Assembly (NCBI RefSeq): GCF_002234675.1
Contig: NC_019876.2
Location: 18,979,354 to 19,043,353 of the forward strand
DNA: 64,000 bases
Source: Oryzias latipes
Lineage: Eukaryota > Chordata > Actinopteri > Beloniformes > Adrianichthyidae
Direction of reading: 5' to 3'
Below the pieces are notes generated by a model. It searched no databases and was not told where the DNA came from. It saw only the letters and a program-made list of their open reading frames with translations. This document shows positions 22,863-36,900 of the stretch, piece by piece. Every line of letters starts with the position of its first letter. Position 1 is the first letter of the stretch. The position numbers and the translations under genes are program-made.

Positions 22863-24192
22863 GTTTTGTACAGCTGGTTTGAGTAAGACAAAGCTCTTAA
22901 ACTCCACAAAATACTTGTGAAAAAAGGCTTTTATGAGGAGGAACAACTAGATTCTATTCAAAGTATTTTCCTCACATGGGTAGAGATCAAGTTATTCTGA
23001 TTCTTTAGACTCTTCCAAGTTGAAGTTCTTGAAGTGGACCCTTTCATGGGTGGATAAAGCCTCCTGTTTCAAAATAGATGAGGACTTTGCACTTGGTTTA
23101 TGTCTGATTTTGTTTCTCTTCAGACAAAATTTAAGCTCCTTCACAGTCTTTTAGAGGCCAGACAAAGATTTACCTGACTGCAACCTTTATGAAAAATCTA
23201 TAGTTATGCTGAGGGATTAGCATTTGTCTGTCCTTAGTGGTGTCTGGTAAAGAAAAATGTAATATCTTAACTATGGAGCATTTGTTTGCAAATGTTTAGG
23301 GTATAAGAAAATAACTCTTTAGACTGATTAATGAGCTAAACAGAGATCAGAAGGATTGAAGCAAGCAGATCATTAATTCTGTGTCCTGACTTGCTTTGTC
23401 CTGTACACTGATGTCCAGGGGCGTTTTCATTATGCCCTGGCCTGACAAGAGGTCGCAGAGGATAGCTAATGTGCAATCCATGTCTGTTTTAATTACATGG
23501 GTATTAGCAGGTGGGGGATCGCTGCAGCTTTGTGCCCCCAACATGCCCCCCCCCCCCCCCAAATGTTTTGATGCATGTGATGACTTCTCATCTGCATGGC
23601 ACTACAGAGTCACACAGGCATGGTTGTTATTTCCTCTTATCAGATATATGCAATAGTGAAACACCTGAGGGGAAATTATCTTTAAACATTTGGGTTCCTG
23701 CAGACTTGATGTAATAGCTCCTGCTCATCTCATGGAGATCCGGCCATCTCAAACACCAATCCTTACTTGTTTGCTCACTGCACTTACTGGCAGTCAGTGT
23801 ATCCTTAGGCTAAGCCAAACAAGCTGATCAGCCAGGCACCTCTGCACACACCGCCCCCCGCAAAGAGGCTAATGGCCGGGATGTATAATCCTTCTCAAAA
23901 CAACCACAGAGATGCTAATTGTATCTAGCTATAAATACTGACGACTACTTGTCCCCGTTCTTCATTTGCCTCTCCTTCTCTAAATGCAGAGCCTTCACCG
24001 CGGGCTTCCCTGAAGGATTTTCCCCAATACGAGGAAAGACTCGGTTACATAAGAGAGGTGGGAGATAGAGGCTGCAGGTGTCAACAAACTTGCTGGAACA
24101 GAGAAGAGAGCAGGCGGAGAGAGGAGCTTTACGCACAGAAAACTAATTTTACGCATCAACGGAACGTTTCTGAACCGAAAGGACGAAGCAAC
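22863..24192 (+). promoter_or_regulatory. six7 upstream region, TATA box and 5' UTR
   Basis: TATAAATA lies at 23930-23937, about 256 bp before the chosen ATG, so transcription would start near 23960. Upstream, 23870-23930 holds ataatcc (a bicoid/Otx-type core), gctaattg and caaccacag within unique-looking sequence. 23340-23480 also looks non-repetitive. A C-run is at 23545-23560. That these are retina or forebrain control elements is inference from the gene's known role. Confidence 0.5.
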
Positions 24193-26594
<2,402 letters not shown>

Positions 26595-27534
26595 GATGAG
26601 AGATTTTTTTATGGACGGACTCCTCAAAACGCAGAGAAGTCGGACAATGAGCTTCCAGAGTGGCTGCAGAAGCATGGGAGCTGCAGGGAGGACGGGTCAG
26701 GCCGGAAATAAGGGAGAGATTTGCACTTATAAAAGCACTGCTATAACTTATCTTCCCGAGGATCAGAACTCAACAGATGAAACAGACTTTTAAAGGTTTT
26801 ACGACAGATTTAGACATATAACCTATTGTTTTTAGTTAATTTGAGTGTTTTCACTTTTTCATGTTTTATACTAATTTCAGTACAATGTTTTGATAAGAGA
26901 CTTTTTGTACTAGTTTGAAGGAAAATACGTTTATTGTTTGGAAACAGTAATAGCAGTATAACAATGCCTTGACTAGGCCACAATTGAATGTGAATGTCAG
27001 CATGCACATCAATATTTTGAATGATTTCATTAGTGTGCTTTTATAACAAACAGTTTAAAGTTTTTTTGAGAAAATGTAGTTTTTCTGTTGCATACCTAGA
27101 CTACCATGTGCATGTCAACATAAACACAAACCCATTCAACTCATCTGACTGCCTTAAGTGGGATGACACTACAGTGCAACATTGAGTCATTAACACCAAC
27201 ACATACATGTGTGATAAGGGCTGCAAAGAGGCTGCTTTAAACATAAACAGTTTTTGCTTTGAAGCTGTTTTTCCTGTTCACTTCTCTTGTTTTTGACACA
27301 CTGGACAGCTGGTGGCGCTCTCAGATTGCTCTGGTTCCTGCTCACACAGCCATTACAATTCAGGGAGAATCTTCAGCCCTTGTCTGTTCTTAACTCCATG
27401 TGCCTATTGACATTTCAGAGCAGTGAGACGTGTTAACAGATCTGTCTTTGTGATGTCTTTCTTACAGATTTCACCTTCACAACAAATTTATGCATTTTAG
27501 ATGGGTGTATTTTGTAAATGTTTGTGTGAATAAA
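26595..27534 (+). terminator. six7 3' UTR with poly(A) signal
   Basis: AATAAA at 27529-27534, in gtgtgaataaattgaat, is followed by a T/GT-rich stretch, as expected for cleavage. It lies 935 bp past the stop codon, and no intervening repeat was recognised. Earlier, weaker sites may exist. Confidence 0.55.
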
Positions 27535-28054
27535 TTGAATCTATTTTTATCCAACAACACTTTAATTCACTGTTTTGTTAGTTTTGGACAGAATTAATAC
27601 ATGATCTATTATTATACCATGGTCCGGGTGCATACTCGATTCTAATTGGCTGCTGTGCGTGCATTTAAAAGTGATATACCACAGGATAACCGCACAGTAA
27701 AAAAATAAGTTCAGGTCACCTAGCTTAAATGTTCTGTATCACTGCGCCGGCTTCTTTTAAACAACCTTTTGCCTCATCATTTGGACAAAAGCAAGCAGTA
27801 AGAGGTGAACTTTCTCTCTGAACTGATGCTTTATTCAACCCATCGGAAAAGATCAGCATATATATATATATCGCTTTATATCGCCGAATCTTGACTGCAG
27901 CGGTGGTGCGGCGTGACGCAGACTATTTGTTACGTCGCGCCGCACCACATAAGAAATAGTCCGCTTTTTGTGAGAGAAGCAATCAAAATCGGAAAAAAAA
28001 CAAGAATTAAGGACTAAAAACTGGTTAATATTTATTGCTTTTGTAAGTGACCAT

Positions 28055-28195
28055 GGTATAAGTGGGTTAATGCTTTTCAAAGTGTGCATTATCACTTTTT
28101 AACGCACTTCGCGGAAGCACGTCAGGCGGTTCAGGCTTCCATTGCGTGCGTTAAAAAGTGAAAATGCATACTTCGTTGGCCATTAACCCTTACAT
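28055..28195. mobile_element. Short palindromic MITE
   Basis: The arms are inverted: aagtgggttaatgc at the left and gccattaacccttac at the right. Inside, aaagtg...cactttttaacgca pairs with tgcgttaaaaagtga. The body is about 140 bp. It may be the right part of a larger unit starting near 27605 (ataccatggtccgg against gaccatggtataag). A related degraded copy lies at about 45535-45690. Confidence 0.5.
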
Positions 28196-29597
28196 AATTC
28201 TCCAAAGTCAGGCTTCAAGCTAAATCTTAGCATTTATAGAATTAGAGCATATTTAAGCTCTGCTGGAGGATTTACCTGAATTCCTCAAGCATTAATGCAA
28301 AAAAACAGTCATGCCTACAGTTTATTAACAACCCATATCTTGTGACATTGAAACTCCAATGACAGAAAATTCCAACCCTTTTTTTTACTGTTAAAAAATC
28401 CTAAATTGACAAAAGTGCTAATTTAAAGTAAAAGCAATTATTAAATCTCCATGTTTTGTATGGACTGAATACATATTTTATTCTGTCTGAAAATAGTTTA
28501 AAGGCTGTTTTTACTTTTAACTTTGCTTCACATTTTGTTCAGTTTAAGTTTCACTTAATTTTTTTTATGGAGGTGTATGTTGATGAAGTCTCAGCACATT
28601 TAGTCATTTTAGTAGTGGATAAGATTTTTTTTATGAAGTCAGGCAAAATTTTCTCTTTACAATCAGTGACATAAATATAAAATACTTATACAGCGACAAA
28701 AAATAGGAGCAAAATTATTGCTAAATTTACTTAAAAGCTAATCTCCCGACTTCTTAAATAGTGTATAGTTTTTACCAGTCAGCTAGTTTTTCATAGGGTT
28801 TTTCTTCTTCAACCTACGATGAAAGAAAACCTTTTTGTGGCATCGTGTGATTGCCTGTAACAAGAGGTCCCACACAGCGTTGGAGGGGCAAATGGGTGAT
28901 GTGATAAAAAGTAACTTGGCAAAAAAAAAAAAATTCCATCAGATCTTCAACTTCAAGAATGTTTTTACCTGCTGAACGTCTTTTTGTAAATGTATGTTTT
29001 TAAAAGCAAAGATCTTAGCTTTTGTTGCCAGTACAACAATTTTGTAGGCTTATTGTGAAGAAATCAAAAGTATCGAGAAACCTGCTGATAAAGGTTGGCT
29101 GTTAGTTTAACCTCATACTATCACTTCAAATTGTAAAGAATTCTTGTTTTAGCAACTCTACAAACACAATTTTGTTACAAGGAAAAAGGAAGGATCTCAA
29201 GCTGCTTTTAAGCGTACCTTGAATTTAAAGGAAAAAGGCTGAAAATGAACAAATTCATGGTGTAATACAATACTCGGGGCCACTCAAAAGATCATGTGTC
29301 CGGCCAAAATTCAACAAGTTTTGTTTTTGAATTCTTTTAACCAGATTGTTAGTGACCTTGATCCTCCTCGACATCACAGATGGAGTCTGTTAAATTCCCT
29401 TGTTATAGAAAAGATTTTAGGCCTTTATGGATCAACAAGTGACAATGCTGTCAATAACAAAAAACATTTTTCGTCAGCATTTGCCAACAAAAAAGCTAAC
29501 AATAAGGACATTTTTGTATTTTCAAAACTTTCCCAAAGAAAGAGTTAACTTTTCCATAGTGGCTTCTATGTCCGGGTTCCTTCACTACTCACCACAT
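28196..29597. other. Intergenic, no gene seen
   Basis: AT-rich. The frame at 29294-29548 and its neighbours lack recognisable domains or splice context. No repeat ends were identified. Confidence 0.4.
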
Positions 29598-30933
29598 CAG
29601 GGGTTCTCAAAGTGCGGCCCGGGGGTCAATGGCGGAAAAAAAACCGGTAATTACACCCAGGTGTCAACGGTGCAATGTATTAGTTTCATCACAGGAGGGC
29701 AGGCAACATTTACTATGTCACAGCCCCTGCAAAAGTAAGGACCGTGACGACGGATGTAAAGGGAATCAGAGCAGGATTCGGAAAGAGAACCAGAGAATGT
29801 TACTTTGAAGTAGGGATGGGAATACAAGCCCCATGAAGCTTTCCTAGGGGTTTATGTAATTGTGCCGGAAAAATGAACCAACCATTCAGGGCTTTGAAAC
29901 CACATAGAACAGCGGCATCTGGTGGCGGACTGGACATATATCATATGCTTCAACTATGCTCCTTGTAACACTTCAATGCGGGAATGATAATGAAAAAAGT
30001 AAAACAAAACAATGTTGTTAATAATGATTAAAAAAAACAACGTAAAACAACACAGCGAGTTACGTTTTCTGTGAGAAGTGCTTGACACAGCAAAACACAC
30101 ATCACATGAAAAAAAAAACGCAGAGCAAAAAAAAAAAGAATTTGTAAAATATCGGTTTTGAACCCTAAATTTCTGTATGCAGACACCTTGACTCTTCCAC
30201 GGAGCAACCCTACAACTAGAATGAAGCTTTGCCATTATATATTCGTAGAAGTAGTTTCTTTACAAATAAATCAATATAAAATCATTACCATGTTACAAAT
30301 CATAACAACTATGACAAATTTAAAGGCGAGGAGTGCAACAATAAGCTCCAACAACGAGGCTATGCTGCACACCAGATGTTTACAAAAATGGCTAGATCAT
30401 GTGAAGCTGTGAGAGAGGATAACTACGTTGTGGCTTTGGAAATGGTCCGGCGTAGTAAGCCCTTCTCCCTTGTGCTATCCTAGGCACTTGGGAGTTGGGT
30501 CATCTAGACCCCACAAGACAGAGCGCTGAACTTTTTTCATTAATGATTTGTGATCTTCACTGGTGTCCATGGATTACATGAAATCCTCTTCACCTTAATC
30601 CACCTTTGTCATGGTAGGGAGAACACGTCAGTGTAAGGGTGGGGTCATAGGATAGCACAAGGGTTAAGTGATGGGGAGTTTGTAAAATGCTGAAAGAAAA
30701 AGTTTGAAGAAATAAGTCTGTCAAATGATATAGTTACTAGACGAGTAGAAGATTCGGGCAGCAACCTCCGACCGCAACTGGGAAAAACATCTGGAGCGCC
30801 TGGTTAACTGTACAAATGACTCATCCTCATTAAAATTATTAAAAACTATTTTTTCTGTTTATCCATTTTTGGCCCCCAATCTAATGTTGAGTTATTAATT
30901 TGGCCCTCCGCTACAAAATGTTGAGAACCCCTG
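29598..30933. mobile_element. hAT-like element with a nested piggyBac-like MITE
   Basis: The left end caggggttctcaaagtgcgg is inverse to the right end gttgagaacccctg. The flanks caccacat (29590-29597) and cactacat (30934-30941) are an 8-bp duplication with one mismatch. At 1336 bp, and with another element inside, it has no intact hAT transposase. The 29811-29945 stretch may be a further inserted repeat. Confidence 0.8.
30467..30663. mobile_element. piggyBac-like MITE, copy 4
   Basis: Left end cccttgtgctatcc, right end gatagcacaaggg, followed by TTAA at 30664-30667. It contains the family's ggattacatgaaatc core. It sits inside the hAT-like element at 29598-30933 and is therefore younger. Confidence 0.75.
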
Positions 30934-31375
30934 CACTACATAGTCTACTATATAGAATTTCCCAGAAGTCTCTGCGGAAAACCAGTGTGCATTGATGCTC
31001 ACTAGACTGCCGGATATAGACCACAATGCATTGCGTATGAACAACTTTTGGGAAAAAAATGTATTTAAATGTATTTATTAAATAAATCATCAACATTTTC
31101 ATCTTCAGAACACAGTGAATTTATAAATTATTGGCATAAAATGCTCGTATTGATTAGATTTTCACTTTGTGAAATTGGTGACGTCATATTTGCTGTTGAA
31201 AAAAAAAAAAGTAGTTAGCATGGTATCCGAATGAATTTTAAACAGTTCTAACTACATAATTTAATGAAGTTCATTGTGTCTACAAATTTAATTGACTTCT
31301 TATATTATTTTTTATCAGACACGGTTTGTTTTTGTCAAACATACCTTACATGTTTCGGGGGAACACCTTCCGCCT

Positions 31376-31774
31376 TCGTCAGAGTTGGACAACTCTAACT
31401 ACAGTTCCTGGATGCTGCACACCTGACTCTCATTCACTCAATCAACCACAGCATACTTAAGCCCTGGAGTGAGCTCAGCTCAGTGCGACGTATTGTTTGT
31501 GCCACCCTGCCTTCATTACCGTCTCCCGTCTCCCGTCTCCCGTCTCCCGTCTCCCGTCTCCCGTCTCCCGTCTCCCGTCTCCCGTCTCCCGTCTCCCGTC
31601 TCCCGTCTCCCTGCCCTGACACTCGCCTGTAATTTGACCATCCTGTCTCTCCTCTTATAAACATATCCCTGTTATGACTCCTGGCCGACTGACCCTGATT
31701 TAGCTTTGCGGACTATTAGCTGAGCTAATAAACCTGCTGCATTTGCATCCAGCCATCTGACTATTCTTGTGACA
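31376..31774 (+). mobile_element. Probable solo LTR
   Basis: It has LTR-like order: a promoter-like gcatacttaagccc near 31450, a poly(A)-like gctaataaacctgctgc near 31724, and an end cttgtgaca at 31774. This parallels the solo LTR at 41127-44501, which ends with a TGACA-type terminus. The left border is unclear and I see no target duplication. No internal retroviral genes flank it. Confidence 0.5.
31520..31610 (+). repeat. 7-bp minisatellite (CGTCTCC)n
   Basis: Thirteen or so perfect head-to-tail copies. Period 7 is not a multiple of 3, yet no stop arises in either strand, which explains the open frames over it. Confidence 0.95.
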
Positions 31775-31869
31775 TAGTCCCGCACTATATAGTTTTTATT
31801 AGTTTTAGAGTAGGGAGGGAATTTGGACATATTTTTATAGGCTGCTGGTAATTATGGAAGCATTTGTGT

Positions 31870-33430
31870 CTCATAATTCAAAATAAAACTTACTACCGGA
31901 ATTGCTTTTTCCTTTTCACAATGAAGCTGCGTTCATTGACTCTTTTTCTTCTTCAACACCGCTCATTCTGTCACTTAATTAAAATGATAAAGAAAATTAT
32001 ATTTGAAATTTCATTCAAAAATGTTCTCTGGTAAATATGTAGCAAAATTCAATTAGAAATATCTAATTTGACAATTAAAATGGATAAAGAGAAATGCCTT
32101 TTCATTTTCACAATGAAGCAGCATCAATTGACATAAATGTAAAATTCAAAAACTAACCGTTTCAAAATGCTTTTTCATTTTCTACTTCAACACTGCTCAT
32201 TTTGTGACATAATTAAAGCGAAAATGCAAAGAGAGAATTGCAAAGCGAAAAAACTGTCGCATAATTCATTTCCCGTCAGCAGTTCCAAGCGGTAGGCGGG
32301 GCGATGTCATCAGTGCTCACTCGGTTTGGCTGAACTCTTCTGATAAACGTTCAAATGTGACAGCAAGTATCTCAATTATTTTGTGTTAGTACAGAGATGG
32401 AAATACAAATGCATTTCAAAACAAAAAAGATCCTTTTTTTTGGCCTTTTAATGAGAAGTGAACTTTTCAAACTGGAAATGGAGAAACGGCAGCAAGATGG
32501 CCGCCAAGGGACCGTCAACAAAGTGCAAGCTCAGAGAAAAGATCAATAATCTCTCAAAAATAAATAAATGTCTACATTTATATGAGCTGGTAAAAAAGAC
32601 TTGTCAGCATACTCATGCTACACTAAATATTTTGTGAGAAAGTCCATCTTTATTTTACCGTATATATATATTTTAAAATTTTAATATAGATAAATGAATC
32701 ATAATAAAGGTCCTTAATAGATCTGACGATACTGAAGCTATTGTCATCAAACTATCTGTATTAGTCTAAACCTAACTCTTCTTCCGGGTCAGTTCGTCCA
32801 AAAATAAAGAAAGATCGCCAGCTGCAGCCCCCTCAACAGCTCAAGCACAGATTTCGCCATGCTGAACTTTCCAGCTTCTGACAAAATTTCTCAACCTCTT
32901 GGTCCCTGTTTTTCCAGCGCCAAATACGTGCAGTAGTGACAGACGAAGAATCCCTGCCTCCCCCCTGGAACTGCTGACTGGAATAGATTTACATGACACT
33001 TTTAGTGCTATGATTGTTAAAACAAAAATGAAATCCCCTCTTTGCACTATCGCTTTAATTATGTCACAGAATGAGCAGTGTTGAAGTAGAAAATCCAAAA
33101 AGCATAATGGAAGATTATTTTTTTATTTATATTACTTTTAAGTCGATTGATACTGCATCATTGTGAAAATGAAAAAGCATTTGTGTTAATTCATTTTAAT
33201 TGTCAAATTTGGTATTTCTAATTGAGTTTTGCTACACAGTTACTAGAGAACTTTAAAAGAAATTAAATGTGAAATACCATTTTCTTTATCATTTTAATTA
33301 AGTAACAGAATGAACAGTGTAGAAGAAGAAAAAGAAAAAGCTGTTTGGCGGATTGATTTTTCATTTTATTTTTTCGAGTCAACAAACGCAGCTTGTGAAA
33401 ATGAAAAAGCATTATGTTTTGAATTATGAG
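31870..33430. mobile_element. Long-armed foldback element
   Basis: The outer ends are ctcataattcaaaa (31870) and its inverse ttttgaattatgag (to 33430). The arms, about 31870-32240 and 33030-33430, are imperfect inverted copies. Each contains two related blocks (ttttcattttcacaatgaagc and ttcaacactgctcattytgt types). The roughly 800-bp centre (32241-33029) has no gene. This looks like a non-autonomous DNA transposon with terminal repeats near 400 bp. The superfamily is unknown. Confidence 0.65.
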
Positions 33431-33957
33431 TCAGAATTTCTTCCATTTTTTTAGTGGCATCAGACCTCACTGTCAGAAACCTTACCAGCCCCAAATTCAC
33501 AGCATCTCAATTTCAAAGTAAAAATAAAATACAAAGATGCTTTTGGCTCCAATAAAAGTCGAGGTTCCCCTGCTGAACCGTCATTTAGCCCTTTAAGTAA
33601 AGAAGACCTGTGCTAAGGACATAAGTTATGATGACTTTCACTGAAGGCACATAACCTATACAATTTTTAATTACAAAGATTAAAACATATTTAAGACTAT
33701 AGATTCTGAATTTTCTTTTAAAGGTTTTTAAGCGAAACAAAAAGTTTCAGGCAGAAGCAGAATTTCCTCTTCCCTCCCCACAAAAAATGGGTGTTCTCAA
33801 ATGCAGCGGTCCCTCCCTTGCTCAAAGTGCAAAGCAACCTTTGCTTTACCTGTCAGTAGTAATCCATACTGAAGTGATGTGCGCTGATCCAAAAATATTT
33901 GCTTCTTAGTCAGACAAGTGGGAGCCTTTTGAGCTGTTTTTTTTTACTCTTTGAAGC
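33431..33957 (+). promoter_or_regulatory. actr2 upstream region
   Basis: Upstream of the first coding exon. No TATA box close to the ATG, and no CpG island; the 33750-33957 stretch is unique-looking. The transcription start was not determined. Confidence 0.3.
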
Positions 33958-36900
33958 ATGGACAGTCAGGGGAGGAGAGTGGTGGTCTGTGACAATGGGA
34001 CAGGGGTAAGTCTGACAAAGCTTTAAAAATACAACAGCAAAAAAAAAAATCTGATGTTTGTTGTTTTGCTTCATTTCCTTTACTTTGAAAAATAACTTAA
34101 AATAACTTCCCAATATTCACATTATCTGCATGTCAGTTGAGGAATACGGTAAATTGTCGTAAAATATTTTCTAAATTTAATTTGACCAAATAATCTTAAA
34201 GGGGCATGCTCACACTTTTGCTATTTTATGCCGAATTTATGAACATGCCAGAAGTGTGAAAGCGTGAATATTAAGCCTTGTTTTCACATCTGTCTGGACT
34301 TGCCACACTTGCTTTAACACACAGCCATAAATGGTTGTGATGCCTTGCACAGAGCACACATTGGATGAAAAACAGGAAGAAACATCAGAAGTGCTCAAAA
34401 GTCGGAAGTGCCTTTTAAACCAAATTGCTGCATTTAGACTTGTAGAAACTCAGCAGATTCTGTTTCTGAACTTCATGGTTAACTAGAGGGATTTATTTTC
34501 CTGCATTAAATTGATGTTTAGTTAATATTTTTCTATGTCAGGAATGTATTGACTGTTTCAGACTAAGGAATGTGAGAGTGGCCACACTGACATGTTGAGA
34601 CAGAGAGGTGGGAGGTGCAGTCATTACAGGCAGAAGCTCGGTCTATGGTTATTTCAAGCTCCCTAGCACTGTCTCTGTGAGATACAAGGTTTGCACTTGC
34701 CTTAAATAACATTGAATTTTAACTCTAAATGTTTTTCCAGATAACTCTAAATTAATTTTAATTATTAGTCCAGAAAGTTTTGCAGATCATTTTTAGTTCA
34801 GGGCTATTTGAATTCTGGGTTTTGTCAAAAATAAAATAGAGAACTTTAGAGTCATGCAGAAAGCTTTTCAGTTTTTCACTTCCTTTTACAGTTTGTCAAA
34901 TGTGGCTTTGCTGGGGCCAACTTCCCTGAGCACATCTTCCCTGCCTTGGTGGGTCGACCAATCATACGATCGAATACAAAAGTTGGAAACATTGAGATCA
35001 AGGTGAGAATAATTAGAATTAAACACAGTTTGTAGGTGCATGAAATGTATTTATGACAGACGAAAGCAGGGATGGACAACTCTGAGGCTACAAAGCCACT
35101 TTCATAACCGTTTTCCAGGTTATCACCCCTGTCTGTGGGTCAGGTGTGTCCAGTCATCCAAAAGCCACAAGGGCAGTGATAGCTGGAAAAAAGCAGCTCA
35201 ATGACTCTGAAGAACTAAAGTTATATATCTTTGAAATAAAAGCAAAACAAGAATCTGTTATTTAGAATATTTGGAAAGTGGCACACAAAATTTATGATTT
35301 TTGGTTTAAAATTCAAAGATTTTGTGCATCAATCAGTTCAATCAATCAATTTTAGTATTTGTACAGCACCTATAAAATCAGGAGCAACCAACGTGCATCA
35401 TTCATGCAACAGTTTCAATAAGAAGATCTCTTGAAAGTGTGATTGAAAAATTAAAGCGTGAATAGTCTGAAGTCTTTAGCGGTTTGGCTCAGGGCCGGAG
35501 ACATCTTCCATCTTTGCGATGACCTTGGACTAAGGGAAGACACCCCAGAGCCAAGATGTTGGTGGTGATTAAGGCTGGACCGCTCTGAATCGAAGAGCCA
35601 GGAGGGGAAATTGGCGGAGGTGGAGGTGTCTGGAAAGTACATAAACAAATTTCAGGCTCCCAATGGAGATACATATAGTCTTAAAGAAATAGTAGCTTAA
35701 ATTTATTTTACTGTGCCAGTAACAATGCTCAACCTTGTATAATGTCACTTGTGTCACTGTATTCTTTTCAAAGCTGAATTAAGATGCAGCTTTGAGTCTG
35801 ATCAGCTCATTAACTCCCTGATCCACCTTACCCCTCCACTTTGCTTTCATTGCATCTCCTAAGTCTTAAAGTTTCTTAGAATCTCACACCTGTCAGGCTC
35901 TGCACACAAATGTCACACACTCATGTAGCCTGACACCACCCCTAACCTTCAGAGCATTTAGCCTGTTAATCCTTGCAGGATTTTGTTCAGGTGTTTTGAA
36001 GTGCAGGTGCAGGCAGACTAGCACAAAACTGAAAGCTTTTTGGTTGTTTGTAAATTACTACAATGGAGACTTCTTATGTGAAAAACAACAAATAATTCAA
36101 CAAAACAAGTTTGAGTGGAGTTGATCTGACAGTTTGTATATTAGGTGGAAAAATATATATCCTAATGTGTGAAAACATACATCTATAACATGTCAATAAC
36201 AGATCCCAGTCTTGCAATGTCAGTCAATAAAATATTGCTCCTTTCCTGACCAAGCCTGAGGTTCCATACCATTTTGACCCAAAAGTACCAGTGATTGCAG
36301 TTTCTTCAAAGACCACTGGAGGCAGCTTTCAGAAGGGAGCAACTCCACGTTGACTCCCAAGTGAAAGAAAATGAACCCATGAATTTTTCATTGACTGTAT
36401 ACGAAAACTGAACTAAGTGAGTGTAACATTACCATAGAAAATAGTTTACTTCTGGCTCAAACCAAATGAAATCATTTCAGTCACTATTTTTGTGTGATAC
36501 ACACACCACCACATTGTCAGTAAGCAGTGACCTGTCTGAATCCTTGTCAATTAGTAGTAAGTTTGACGGAAAGCCACACCCCTTCCACTGAAAGCGGGCT
36601 CAAGAGAATCTGTCAATCAAACGCTTTCAACGTTAAATTTGAGACCACACTTCTATTGTGGCATCCGCTTTGTCAGTTTATAACTTGGTTGACTTGGACT
36701 ACAGAAAAAATATAATAAAAACATTTGAATTATCAATAACCTCTTAAAAAAAGGTATGAGACCAAGAATGGTTATTCTGACAAAGAGAATGACTGCGCAA
36801 AAGCTGTTTATTTCTCTATAGAAGTCTATGGGATTTTGTCTTTTTGGAAGCAGCAGCTACTTCCTCTTTGGAATTCCAAGGGGGAGGAGTCACTCACTCC

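Larger units (their letters stand above)
30942..31830. mobile_element. MITE of the 'cactata(t/a)agt' family, copy 2, interrupted
   Basis: The left part (tagtctactatatagaattt to about 31240) and right part (cccgcactatatagtttt to about 31830) match 13175-13570 in order. The middle (about 31376-31774) is LTR-like sequence carrying a minisatellite. Confidence 0.55.
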
